A DNA stretch of 64,000 nt from Chimonanthus salicifolius (GCA_013350335.1 CM023541.1:67097390-67161389); one strand, 5' to 3'. Counted from the stretch's first letter, positions 30,201 to 42,288 are shown. A program made the numbers and translations. Notes: generated from the letters alone by a model not told the origin.

Positions 30201-31835
30201 TGCCAGAGACGACGCTCTACATTTTTTATAGTGGTTCTGAAGCGAAGCCTCCTTAATTCGCTTTCACGGGACAGAGGTTTTAAGAACAAAATTAAAATAA
30301 GAAACACTTGCCTTGAAGCTCTTTCTCGAAGATGTGTACTTCTCAAAGATCCACCCAATGTGTGCCGACGCTCCGCTTTGTAGCCTCGTAGAGCAATCAC
30401 AATATCGGGGTGACTAGAAAACTTGTTATACCAAATCTTTCCTAGTATGTATCTATTCTTTCCTCATCTCTTTCTCTCTTTCACAAACTTGATCAATAGA
30501 TTGGTTGTATTTGATTCTCAGGTTTAGGCACAAGAGAGTTGATCGTTCTTTAGAGTGTGTGACTCTTCTCAGTTCAAGAAAGAGAAATAAATGATCACAC
30601 AATACTCATATTTATAGAGGAGTCTTCACATCTTTTCAATCCATCCTGTACCGATAGGTAGGTGGCACCGATGGGTCAGTGTTCATATTTATTACCATTC
30701 AACCACCCGACCGTTGCACATTAAATGCACACCGAACGGTATAATTCTTTCCCGGTCGACAGGTCAGTGTAACCGATGGGTCGACAGTCATGGTACCGAG
30801 AGGTCGGTCCATACGAGAGGCTCAGTCTGGGGCAATACCATGCTGGCAGAGTTTCAAATCCATAAACAAGTCTTACCCAGACGATCTGTTGCCCTTTACA
30901 GAGGGTTCAGTCCTGGTACTCTCGATCGGTTTTGATTTTACCGAGATGTTTGTTTCTTCAAGAGTCCATATGGGTTCTAAGTTCAAGAATTCATAAGTTA
31001 TCATCGACGCGTCGTTTGACCACTAGGGGTCGTTAAGTTCATCACAGAGGGGTTGGTGCATACGAGCCTCTCTTTCAGAGACATACCCAGAATGATAGTT
31101 CTATGATCCAGAACCTTTGTCAATCTTGCTGACCAGTCTTTTACCATGATGGGTCGATCTTGTCTCCACCGAGGGGTAGGTGAGAATGACTGGTCGAGCT
31201 GATAGTGAACTTAATTCATATTTTCAAGTTTGCTTCCAATTCACTGTCAAGCTTCCTCTCTAGGTTTTTTATGATTTTACCATTTGTTCAACTAAACCTA
31301 GGATTGGTCCTACTAAGGTGTGGGTACCACCTAAAGTCATCTATGGCAAAATACTTGTTTGTGATTTCCATAACGATGAGCTTCAATCCGCTGGAGCATG
31401 ATCTTCAATCTTGATCACTTTGAGTCTTCAAGCTTCTAGCAAGTGCTTCTTCCTGATTTATGGAATTAACAAACTTAGGGACTCGGCAAGCCAGGGCACT
31501 AACAATCTACTTTATTGTAAAGTTAGATTTTCCTCAAGAAATTATTTAAAATTAAGAAATTTTGCCTAAACGGTGTTTTTTGATTAAACACTGAGTTTTT
31601 GACATGGGATTTTCTCCAAAATTTAATACCATGTTTTTTAATTAATACTTGACCTAGTGGACTATTTAGATTAACTTAGTGGGGCCCTAAACTACTTAGA
31701 TTTAATAAGGACATAAGAGGTATTACTGAAAAGATTTAATATTATAAAAGAAATCTTAAGATAATATCTAAGCTATCCTATTAGGCTACAATTCTAGATG
31801 TGCAACGTGGGTACAAAGTGTGGCTTCCATAGTGC

Positions 31836-31843
31836 TATAAATT
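31836..31843 (+). promoter_or_regulatory. Predicted TATA box, LTR family D copy 1
   Basis: TATAAATT in CTATAAATTGGAGGG, conserved with 36056-36063 and followed by a pyrimidine-rich tract as in many LTR promoters. Confidence 0.55.
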
Positions 31844-33515
31844 GGAGGGAGGAGGCATGAATGGAAGTTAAGGAAAAAAAATAAAAACAAAGGCCCTACG
31901 ATCGATTTCTCCAGTTGCTCCCTTCCTTTCTTTTCTTTCATTTTTTTTTTCTTCTTTCATTCTTTCTTTCCTTCTATTCCAGCCATTCGCAAGCAGCAGA
32001 AGCAGAAGCTCGAGCTTTTCTCGTGTTTACGTTAGGTTTTCAAAACAAAGCCAAATCTCGACGGATTATCGCGTGTGAGGTACCGAAACGATTCTATTTT
32101 TTGTTTTATTAAATCCGTAGCAGGTTAAATTTAATTTAGGCTACAGTTGGGCTTTAAAATTGAATTTTTCAAAATGGAGGGAGGGTAGGCTTCTCTCTTA
32201 AATTTAAAGTTACACGTTTAAAATCATTTTAATTTTAGGTTCAATACTTGTTTTTCAGCCTTTAATTAAAATAGGAGAAAAAATTAACCCCATATGACAC
32301 TTGTGTGTTTATTTTTACGCAATGTGTGTTTAAATTCGGCTTGTAACCTCTACGCCAAACTATCATACGTAGTGGCATTTAGTCGCTCGATGATACCATT
32401 TGAGGTGGCACTTAGTCATATGGAGGGTCATCAATAGTGCTGCTTAGTCGCTCAATGATACCATTAGTGGTGGCGCTCAGTCACCCGGTGGTCTTGTAGT
32501 GGGGCACTGAGTACTTTATTTACATACTGTCTATGTACCCTCTAGGCTTAAATCCCCCATCAGTAGCTCAACGGAAACGCCACTCGGTGACCGTCTATAG
32601 TGTAGCGTAAACACCGCTCAATGGTAAAAGGGGTTGGGCACTGAGTAATTTTATTTAATTTCCTACATTGTACCTTCTAGGCTCCGTCTCAATACTTTTC
32701 CCTGGCGAGGAAAAAAATATGAGACCGAGCACTGAGTACTTTTCATTTTTATTTTATTGTAATGATTTGGATGACTGACGGCTAACTTCTAACATAATTT
32801 AAAGGAGTATAAAGAATTAGGAGACTCATTTCCATTTATCACGTTTTTGCTGGAAAATGTACGGGGGACGGGATGTAGCTGTAAATACTCCGTTAAATTG
32901 AAATTTATATAGTTCTCATATTTTATAGATTTTTGTGATAAACTCTGCTGAAAATGTGAGGAGACTTGAACCAACACTTGTATTGTGTTATATGTTAAAC
33001 CCACTAACACCAGACTGAAATGGGACCCATGGTTATTTTAAAGATGGAAAAGGCTATATTGGTCTAGAATACGAGACTGACACTGCCTAAATATAAGGGA
33101 TGCAAATGTTCTAACCGTTTAGAATGTAGGCATTAAAAATGGTGTCAGGAAGTTGAGGGCTTGTAGCCTCTAATGCAGTATGGACCCATGGAGTGCCTGG
33201 GAATTTTCGGGTAAAAACTGGGTGAAGGCATTCGTGTTATTAATCCAGTTTTAAATGATTGTGTGAATATTGAATTCTTTTATTGATTACTTGTATATTA
33301 GTGTTGGATACACCAAATGGTAAGGCTGAAATTTGATGGTTCTCTCAGAATAAGTCTCTCTATAAGGAGGGCACTAGAAATCATGCATTATCATGCTTTA
33401 ACATTTTCATATAAGAATTATGGTTACAAGTTAAATCTGTGGAAGATAATAACTTTGTAAAGTCTAATATTGGCCATTGTGCTATAATTGTTGAGATTAG
33501 CCGAGTGTCGACTTG

Positions 33516-33685
33516 AACCATTGGGTTGGACACGTTAGTAGGCTGTGATCAAGTGCCATTTTCAAACCATTGGGTTGGATGTGCTAGTAGACCGGGTCGT
33601 GGAGACCTTATGATAATAGGTCGAGCGCTATTTGCGAACCATTGGGATGGACGTGCTAATAAGCTGGGTTGTGGAGACCTTATGC
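33516..33685 (+). repeat. Three imperfect tandem repeats in LTR D copy 1
   Basis: AACCATTGGG(T/A)TGGA starts at 33516, 33575 and 33638. The last two units are followed by GGGT(C/T)GTGGAGACCTTATG. The equivalent part of the complete copy (about 37455-37545) has fewer, more diverged units. Confidence 0.65.
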
Positions 33686-34925
33686 AATTGCAAGTTGCTA
33701 TGATAATTTGGGGGTTGACCCCGGTAATAATTGGTAAAACACCTTAGAAAGTGATTTTAGGATGAAAATGGGTTAAGTGGGTTAACTGCATTTCATTCAT
33801 AGAATATGCATTGGTTAATTGTTTCATGTATTGTGTATATTGGATATTATGGTGAGCTCTCCCCACTAGGTTGTTGCTCACGTCCCTTATATTGCAGGAT
33901 ATGAGACATATGAAGGATTGGAGGAACCAGTGGTGCCTTGTTGAAACTTTGAAGTTTCTATTATTTCCCACGCGTGGAAGCCAACTAGATGTTTGAGTGT
34001 TTTCATGTGTTTTGGGATACATATGTCTCAAGTGGTGTAAAAATGGATGACCGTAAGTCATTATAATGATATATGTTACACTGGTATGCTGATATGCTTA
34101 TTATGTTGAATAACATGTGTTTGAGTGTTGAAATCGGGGAAAAATCAAAGTGAAGGCAACTGACATGACAACACCTTATGTTGTTAGGACGATATAGCGA
34201 CCTGGACGATGTGTCGGCCGGAGCAAGAACAGTTCTTGTAATTTTTGACAAGAGTGTTTGAATACGCGGGCGATCCACGTGTGTATGAGAGATTTTAATA
34301 AGTGTACACAATTCATGCATATATACGACAATGTGTTGATATGAGAATTTAAGAGTAGGGTGTACACCTTGAATTCGGAGTGGGAAAATTAGGGAAAGAG
34401 GTCAATAGTTGGATAAACATGAAAAGATCAGCACTGTCACTGCCGATGTGTCACTAGTGATGAAGTGTCACCAAGTATAGTGGCGACGTGTCTCCTGCTA
34501 GCGATCTATCAATCTGGGAGAAAACTGAGTAATATAGTATTTGGTTTTGGTGATGTGTCTCCATTGCTCACGTGTCGCGGGACACTATTCACAACAAAAA
34601 CATGTTTCACTAAAATGGCCATAACTTGAGCTCCCGACCTCAGATTTGAGTGTTCTTGAGTATTATAAAAAGATCTTTTGATGATCTACTAACCATCATG
34701 GATTCTCCAGTCAATTCACTAATTTGAGAAGTAGAAAGAGCTACTCAGATATGGTATCTAAACTCAAATCACTAGTGTGTTAAATCACACGTGCTATCCA
34801 CATGAGCAAGTGGGACATCTTCTATAGGCTTATCTTAACTCGTTGGTGGCCCATAGACTGTTGGTGTTTGGAAAAGAAAAAAAATAGTCGCGTTCTCGGC
34901 CCACATCTGGGTTCAGGACGTGACA

Positions 34926-35170
34926 CACACTATTGTCTAGATGGACTTGGGTAAGTCCATATATTCCCAAATAGAGGTTGGACTTAGCTTTTCGGAAATT
35001 CAGACCCTTGTCTGAGATCATAGCCATCAGATATTTCTCCTAGACTCCTACTTAGGGTTGAGATCTTGGTGGTTTTTCTGAGACCTTGGCCCTATATCGA
35101 GATCTCAGGTATTTCTTCGAGTTCCCGGATAACAACAGGTCACTTGGAGTCTTTGCATAGACTCTCTTAA
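34926..35170 (+). other. Target sequence left of the solo LTR, with GAGAYCTYGG words
   Basis: Non-coding. Repeats of GAGATCTTGG, GAGACCTTGG and GAGATCTCAGG lie at about 35058-35110. The same words continue after the solo LTR at 38440, so this and 38435-38866 were one sequence before insertion. Confidence 0.55.
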
Positions 35171-36055
35171 TGTAATACCCCAGCCCAATTTAGAGGTTAA
35201 TTAGGATTAATTAAATAATTTATAGCCGTTGATTGTGATTTTTGTTCCTCCAATCGTGAAGATTACAGAATGAGGTTTCCAACGGATCCGAGTTTGATCC
35301 GATCCGACTTCGATAACTCTTTTAATTAAGTCTAAAGGTATAAGGGTAAGTTATGAATATATAATATTATTTTAGGGTTAAAAGTTGGTTTCTCTGGAAA
35401 CTAAGTCATTTGACCAAGTTTTAACATTATTTTTAATTCTGGACTTAACGGAATGCCAATCTCAACCTAATTTTACATATTTTTACTACCTATATTTTCT
35501 TAAGTGGCAAAGCCCCAATTTTACAGTGAAGACAAAATCCTAAAAATATACAGAGATAGTCAGTACTCGAGCTATAATATAACTAAGCCCCATGTATCCT
35601 CATTTTTTTAAAATATTGAGATTTTGACATTTATTTTATGCCGAAAAACATGGGCCGTCTTTTAAACTAGAAACACTCTTTCACTCGGATGGAGTGGTTT
35701 TTGACTTCAAACCACTTAGGAACTTTAGAATACTTTTGTCAGGCTATTTTACTCTATCTAACTATAAAGTTAGTTTTTTCCAAAGACATTATTCAAAATT
35801 ATGAATTTTTGATAAAACGGTGATTTTTGGCTAAAATACTGAGTTTTCGATGTCGGTTTCTTTCCAAATTTTAATACCATGCTTGATCTTAATACTTGAC
35901 CTAATGGACTAATCAGATCAGTCTAGTGGGACCCATAAATACCCAAATATGAGAAAGGATATAAAAGGTATTATTAAAAAGAACTTAAAATAAAATAATA
36001 ATAAAATGTTAAGAAGATTCAGATTCATTTCTTGCGCCCCAAGCCGTGTGACGGT

Positions 36056-36063
36056 TATAAATT
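36056..36063 (+). promoter_or_regulatory. Predicted TATA box of the solo LTR
   Basis: TATAAATT in GGTTATAAATTGGATTG, at the same position as in copy 1. A TC-rich leader follows at 36100-36250. Confidence 0.55.
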
Positions 36064-36499
36064 GGATTGAAGGGAGCCCCAAGTACAGACGCCTCTCTCC
36101 TTTTCTTCCTTTTATCTTTGGTTCCTCTTCTTTCTTTCGCCAGTAACAACGGTAGAGAAAGATTATGGGGGAAGAGAGGAAGAGAGAAAAAAAAATACTC
36201 TCCAGCGCCTCTTTCTTTCTCTTTTCTATCTTTTCCTTTTTTCCTTCTTCGTAAAAAGTATCAAAACAATTTTATTCTTATTTTTATTAACTCCAGAACA
36301 AGTTAGGAGTAGAATGGCTTAGTATTGGGATTTAAAAATGAGTTTTTTTTAAATAGAGGGAAAAATAGATTTCCTCTTAAAATTTAAATTGCACCCTCAA
36401 GATTCGTAAAATATAGTTTTCGACCCTAAGTAAAATCGGGGAAAAGATTAACCCAGCTGACTATTGTGTGCTTATTTTTCCGCCTTGTGTGTTTAAATT

Positions 36500-36690
36500 C
36501 CTGTACTGTACCCTTTGGGACAAATTCTCAATACGTCTTCATGGTCCTTCTTCTAGAAGACAATACGAGGACAGGGCACTGAGTACTTTTATTTACTTTA
36601 CTGTCTCTGTACCCTCTGGGCCTCTCACAATACGTCTTCATGGTCCTTCCTCCAGAAGACAATACGAGAGAAGGCACTGAGTACTTTACA
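36500..36690 (+). repeat. Tandem pair of ~95-bp repeats in the solo LTR
   Basis: Two units with ACAATACGTCTTCATGGTCC-like cores, AGAAGACAATACGAG, and GGCACTGAGTACTTT at the ends. Each unit has arms that can pair (CGTCTTC with GAAGACAATACG). Related units are at 32500-32740 and, inverted, at 39390-39500. Confidence 0.65.
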
Positions 36691-37622
36691 TTTTTCATTT
36701 CATTGTAATGTTTTGTATGGCTGACAACTAACTTTCTAACATAACGTAAAGGAGTAGAAAGAACCTAGGTGATTCATTACACATATCATATTTTTTTTTG
36801 AAAAATAGCACGGAGTTTGGGAAATTATTATGTGCATATACTGATAAATAGTAAATTTATACATTTTACTCTATCTTACAGATTTTCTGTGAAAAACTCA
36901 ACCGAAGAAGGTGATGAGACTCGAACCAACACTTGTATTGTGTTATATGTTAAACCCACTAACACCAGACTGAAATGGGACCATGGTCAATTAAAGATGG
37001 AAAAGGCTATACAGGTCCAGAATACAAGACCTGACACTGCTTACATGAAAGGGATGTAAATGTTCTAACTGTTTAGAACGTAGGCGTTAGAATGGTGTCG
37101 GGGAGTCGAGGACTTGTAGCCTCTAACGCAGTATGGACCCATGGAGTGTCTGGGAATTGTCGGATAAAAATTGGGTGAAGGCATTCGTGTTATTAATCCA
37201 GTTTTATATGTTTTGTGTGATATTGATTATTTTATTAATTCTGTATTGGCATTTGATACACCAAATGGTAAGGCTGAAATATGGTAAGAATAAGTCCCTG
37301 TGTAAGGAGGGCACTGGAAATCATGCATTATCATGCATTTGACATTTGCATGTGATAATGAGGTTCATAAGTTAAATGCTGTTGAAAGATAATAACTTTG
37401 TAAAGTTTGATATTGGCCTTCAGCTATAATTGCTGAGATTAGCCGAACACCGTTTGCGAACCGTTGGATTGGACGTGTTAGTAGGCTATGGTCGACCGCC
37501 ATCAACCTTTGGTGCTGGTGGGCTAGTAGACAGGGTCGTGGAGACCACATACGTGGGATATAGCTTGTGGGAGATCCCCGTATGAAAATGAGATGTATCT
37601 TAGTGATTTCTCGTTGGTTACT

Positions 37623-37758
37623 GGGATATGACTAGGTGAATGATTACCCCAGCTGATAAATGAGATATGACTAGGTGAATGATTATCCTAGTGGAAAATG
37701 GGATATGACTAGGTGAATGATTATCCTAGTAAAAAAAATGGGATTTGACTTGGTGACA
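37623..37758 (+). repeat. Minisatellite, ~39-bp unit, 3.5 copies
   Basis: GATATGACTAGGTGAATGAT starts at about 37624, 37663 and 37701, with a decayed fourth start (GATTTGACTTGGTGA) at about 37741. It is absent or unexpanded in copy 1 (about 33720), so it is a local expansion. Confidence 0.8.
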
Positions 37759-38434
37759 TGTTATCAAAGTATGACTTGGAAAATAATTTCCTTAATTGTT
37801 TATAACCTGATGGTTAATGCATGCATGGCATAATGAGGTAGGACTTGATGGTAAATTTGATATAGGACCATAAGGGTAAACAATGTCCTATAAGAATGAT
37901 CCTAAGGTACAAATGGATCATATGTCATTGCATTGATACATGCATATCATGATTTCTGATTTATTTGAGTTCTCCTCACTGGGCTAGTAGCTCATGTCCC
38001 TTACAATGTAGGGTATGAGCTAGAAGAAGGAGTGGAGGAACCAATGGTGCCTCGTTAGGAGTCGAAACTTGGGAATTGATGTGGTTTCCCGCACGTGGAA
38101 ACTAAGCGTACCTTTGTGTGTTTTTATTATACAATATGCGTTATGTGGCATAGAGAACATATGTATGTAAGTTCTAATGTCGTATACATGATATCCACTA
38201 TGTTTTCATTCGTAACACTGATGAGATAAATGAAAATATTCGTGTGTGATATGGGGAACATATGGTATATGTTTGAGTCCATGTGGTAAATGAGCACGTG
38301 TGACATTTTCTATGATTGGGTTTTGGTAAACTTGAAAATCCAGCCCCATTATGACGTTGGGTGATGAGAGTTTATTGTTAAAAAAAAAAAAGTAGTCTCA
38401 TTCTGGGCCCTACATTTGAGTTCGGGGCGTGACA

Positions 38435-38866
38435 GTTAACAATCACCATCTCAATTTACCGAGATCTTAAACTCCTGTTTGAGACCTCGAATCCTTCAGA
38501 GACCTCGGAATAGCTTCCAAAGACATCGTGCCATAGCGAGTCCTCTATGACTTCTGTCTAGTCTTAAGCACCAAGACCTTGGGGTTTCCTCAAAGACCTA
38601 GGGAAACTGAATACTTCAATGTACTCAGTCACCCTCAAACTTTCAGATGACAGAGACCTCGGCCCTGTGCCTAGACCTTGAGTCCTGTTCTGAGCTCTCG
38701 GATTGTGTATCGAGATCTCAGACAGCTGAGGACAGTCCAGTTTAACACTTCTCATTTTCATTTTTTCTTTGTTTATACCATCTTCAATGGTATTCACCGA
38801 CACATTAAATGTTACCACAACCATTCACAACAAAAATATTTGGATTGGGCTACTGACGACTAGCGC
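38435..38866 (+). other. Target sequence right of the solo LTR, GAGACCTCGG words
   Basis: GAGACCTCG(G) or GAGATCTCAG occurs near 38481, 38499, 38650 and 38707, with decayed versions between. It continues the motif pattern of 35040-35120. No coding frame is supported; the ORFs on both strands here are shadows of the repeat words. Confidence 0.5.
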
Positions 38867-39568
38867 CTTCGCCCTGAAAATCACAATCAACCTTAAGACA
38901 TTGGTATGGGTCCTATTCTGCATTTTAGACTACTAGACCTGAGCACCGCGACACCTTGAATTGCTTATGTTCTAATAGTTAGAACAAATATTCAGTCCCT
39001 TACAGATAAGTAGTGTCAGGTCATGCTTTTTGATCCATTTAGTCTTTTCCATCATTCAATTTCCATGGTCCCGAAATTGTCTTAAATTTTATGGTTTTCA
39101 CTTAAACAAATATTAAACCATAAATTGAGTCTCCTCACCTTCTCCAGCTTGTGTTATTTTCCACAGATCTGTAAAAAATATTAAAACCCAATAATTATTT
39201 GTCTCAAACTTAAATACACCTAAACGACTCATTTCAAATTCGAGAACACTCAAAATACTTCAAAAGAACCCCTTTATAATTTTCCATCTTTAAATAGGGT
39301 GATGTCGTGAGTCTCCTTACTTTTACTACTTCATTTATTTATGTTAGCATAGTCAGCTGACAGTCATCCAAAACACACAATAAATATAAAATATGAAGTA
39401 TTCAGTGCCTAGTCTCGTATTTCTTCCTGTCCAGGGTCGAGTATTGAGACTTTGCCCAGAGAGTACAGTACTGAAAGTAAATAAGTACTTAGTACCCAAC
39501 CTCTTTTACCACCAAGTGGTGAAACAAATAGAAAAGAATATCGTGTGCTACAGATGGCCACTGAGTGG
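38867..39568 (-). repeat. LTR family D, copy 3, inverted and cut by the gap
   Basis: The reverse complement follows 36500-37150 of the solo LTR in order, including the GGGACCATGG block, AAGGTGAGGAGACTC, ACCCTCTGGGC and GGCACTGA. It is more diverged than copies 1 and 2. It is truncated on the right by the N gap. Confidence 0.72.
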
Positions 39569-39668
39569 NNNNNNNNNNNNNNNNNNNNNNNNNNNNNNNN
39601 NNNNNNNNNNNNNNNNNNNNNNNNNNNNNNNNNNNNNNNNNNNNNNNNNNNNNNNNNNNNNNNNNNNN
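39569..39668. other. Assembly gap of 100 N
   Basis: Exactly 100 undetermined bases, a common placeholder for a join of unknown size. By comparison with 45950-49377, about 1.95 kb of the 3' LTR of element 3 should lie to the left of 39669 but is absent, so true sequence is missing here. Confidence 0.98.
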
Positions 39669-41127
39669 ATTCATTTAATCTAAGTTCCATAATTAATCCC
39701 CACCTTCCATTCTTAGATAGTTTCCATAAATAATTTATTCCTTTCTAAATTGGATAGTTTCTTAGATTAGAAACCTCCTTTCCAAAATTGGATAGTTTCT
39801 TAGATTAGAAAGCTCCTTTCCAATTTTAGGAACTCCTTCCATAAATGGAAGCTTTCTAAGTTTAGCAACCTTCTTTCTAAAATTAGAAGCTTTCTAATTT
39901 TAGCCATCCAAATCCATCTATCTTCCAAAATTACCCCATGGGGTTCGGCCATACACCATGGCCAAACCCTATGGTTCGTGATCTTGGACATTGGTTTAGA
40001 TCCAATCAAAATCGATCCCCAATCATAAAAATGTTTGGTGGGGGTTCAGCCATACACCATGGCCTAACCTCACCCTCTTCCTTTCATTACTTTAAATCCA
40101 ACAACTTAGCTATAATAACATCATGGTTTGGCCATGCCATGACCGACCCATATTCTTTCATGGTCTTCTTGAATCTAAAACCACAACCATACCTCCATTA
40201 AAATTAATTCATAAACATCCTTTCACATTTTCAACCACTTAACCATCAAAGATTTCAATGAATCTAAAATCTGAGACATGCACCTATTCCATCTAATTTC
40301 CTTCATGGTTTTCAATATAGAAGTCCCAACAAAATAAATCAAATCTTTCCATGGGGTTCGGTCATGCACTATGGCCGAACCCTCTGATTCTTTCTCTCCC
40401 ATTTAACCCATTAATCCATCTCTAATCTTCCTCCATGGGGTTCGGTCAACCATCATGGCCGAACCCTATGGGTTCTTTTGTTTCATAAAATAAAATTATT
40501 TAAACACTTAGATACTAAACCTCTTTTCAATTCCTTGTTCTTCTAATCTTTTCTCCCTTCTTCTTAATTTTTCTCCAAACAAGAACTCTTTCTTATTGCT
40601 AGCCTTTCTTCTCTTGCTTTTGCCGTGTGAGAGATAATGAGAGATTGAGAGAGAGATGGGGTTGTAAAAACGTGCACCCCCTTGTAGTATTTTTAGTCAT
40701 TGCCTTAGATGGTAATGCCGTGTGGCCTTTCTTTGTTTATGTGATGGCCGACCTCCCTTGCTTAGATTAGAATATATCTAAGATAAAACATGCCCCATTA
40801 TCGTGTGCCCTTGTGTTTAATTTAAACACTTCCTTTAATTAATTTAAGATTATATGCATTCCCTTTTTAAAATATCCCATGCGCATTATCTTGGATATGA
40901 TAATCCCTCCACACGGCCAAGGCAATCTTTTATTTTTAAATTTAGATATAATACATCACTAAAATAATTCAATCCATTTAATTTTTTTTTTGAAACCAAT
41001 TCCAAAATCGTTGGGTCCTAATTGGGTCATGGCCCAATTCTTGTCCACATAAGATCCAATCTTAAGTTCATAATAAAAATGGATAACTTTCATGTAAAAT
41101 ATCAAATTGAAAATCCAGGGTATTACA
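39669..41127 (-). repeat. 3' LTR of element 3, partial
   Basis: Collinear with 47909-49377, including the hairpins at 39941-39969, about 40042-40069, about 40123-40149, 40353-40381 and 40438-40466. Several arms are mutated. It ends at 41127 with ATTACA before the polypurine region. Confidence 0.9.
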
Positions 41128-41143
41128 ATACAACCCGCTTTTT
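41128..41143 (-). other. Polypurine tract region (element 3)
   Basis: The minus strand reads AAAAAGCGGGTTGTAT directly before the 3' LTR. The AAAAAGCGGG part is the likely plus-strand primer. The TTGTAT spacer is shared with element 1 and with the stub at 10255-10260. Confidence 0.7.
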
Positions 41144-41199
41144 AAAATTTTCCTCCCAAAAATAGAGTGAAGTAGGGTTTCAAACATTTACCTAAATAG

Positions 41200-42258
41200 C
41201 TCAGGATGAGCTTTCTTCATTTCCGACTCGAGTTACCATGTGGCTTCCTCAATGCCATGTCGATCCCATACTATCTTGACAGACTGGATCGCTCGGTTTC
41301 ATAACACCCTTTGTTCTGTATCCACCACTCGGACAGGCTTCTCGATGTATGTCACGTCGCTTTGAACCTCTATGTCTTGTGCGTTCAATATGTGAGAAGG
41401 ATCAGGATTATACTTTCTTAACATCGATATATGGAACACATCGTGTAAAGATGCCAACTGTGATGGAAGTGCCAATTGGTAAGCCACGTCTCCCATCCGT
41501 CTTATGATTAAAAATGGTCCCACATATCTTGGCGATAGTTTCCTTTTTTTTCCGAATCTCATGTGTCCCTTTCGTGGCGAGACTTTCAAGAACACCATGT
41601 CTCCCACTTCAAATTCAAGGAACCTCCGCCTTTTGTCAGCATAGCTCTTCTGACGGCTCTGCGCAGTCAACAGGTGCTGCCATATCAACTGTATCTGCGC
41701 TGTAGTCTCTGCAACTAACTCAGGTCCAATCAGTGCAGGCTCTCCTGCCTCTGTCCAGTACACTAGTGACCTACATGGTCTACCATATAATGCCTCAAAT
41801 GGTGCCATATGGAGGCTTGCCTGGTAACTGTTGTTGTATGAAAATTCTACCAACGGCAAGTGATCCTCCCATCCACCCTTGAAATCTAGCATACATGCTC
41901 TCAGCATATCCTCCAGTGTCTGTATTGTCCTCTCAGACTGTCCATCAGTCTGTGGATGGAATGTCGTACTAATCAGTAGATCTGTTCCCATGGCTGACTG
42001 CATGCTCTGCCATACTTTGCCAGTGAATCGACCATCTCTGTCAGACACAATAGTCCGAGGTATACCATGCAATTTGATGATATCCTTAATATACCGCCGA
42101 CCCAAAGTCTCAGATGAGTCTGTCATCTTAATAGGAATGAAATGTGCAGACTTGGTCAGTCGGTCTACCACGACCCATATCTCATCGTTGCCCTTTGATG
42201 ACCTTGGCAACCCTGTCACAAAATCCATAGAAATGTGTTCCCATTTCCATTCCGGCAC
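41200..42258 (-). pseudogene. Integrase core, GPF/Y motif and chromodomain (element 3)
   Basis: A 319-codon frame (42258-41299) begins at [18 protein letters not shown]. It holds [21 protein letters not shown] and [17 protein letters not shown] (the DDE core), then SYADKRRRFLEFEVGDMVF and LSPRYVGPFLII. It stops at 41299 with TGA where element 1 has an Arg codon (CGT), consistent with a CGA to TGA change. In the same frame beyond it lie AIQSVKIVWDRHGIEEATW, a second stop and then HPELF, the chromodomain tail. It is the best-preserved integrase in the window. Confidence 0.9.
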
Positions 42259-42288
42259 TGGTAAGGGTTTGAGTAACCCTAGTGGCTT

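Larger units (their letters stand above)
27161..31508 (-). mobile_element. Composite Ty1/copia-like (SIRE-type gag) remnant
   Basis: The minus strand reads from an LTR-like end TGTTAGTGCCCTGG at 31508 toward the left. It carries a coiled-coil gag with a CCHC knuckle (29650 to 28976), an unassigned ORF (27907-27557) and a C-rich end, whose plus-strand form is GAGGGGGGGTTGAATAG (about 27173-27190). Two diverged direct repeats (27450-27620, 30050-30200) and two areas rich in CGATAGGTCG-like words (28200-28350, 30640-31200) suggest two related elements or an LTR pair. No pol domain is visible. Confidence 0.55.
31510..34925 (+). repeat. LTR family D, copy 1, left end missing
   Basis: Matches 35750-38434 in order: the TAAAGTTAG block, the TTAATACCATG block, TATAAATTGG, pyrimidine-rich leader, GGGCACTGAGTACTTT blocks, ACCCATGGAGTGCCTGGGAA, AACCATTGGGTTGGA repeats, and the end GTTCAGGACGTGACA at 34925. 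About the first 580 bp of the family is missing where the copia remnant adjoins. No primer site follows. No protein-coding frame is supported. Confidence 0.78.
35171..38434 (+). mobile_element. Solo LTR, family D (complete)
   Basis: Runs from TGTAATACCCCAGCCC to GGGGCGTGACA, 3264 bp, with no internal domains, primer site or second LTR. The flanks are CTTAA (35166-35170) and GTTAA (38435-38439), a 4-of-5 match to a target duplication, so deletion of the interior by LTR-LTR recombination is likely. It contains a TATA box, GGCACTGAGTAC repeats and a 39-bp minisatellite. The element type is not assignable without an interior. Confidence 0.8.
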
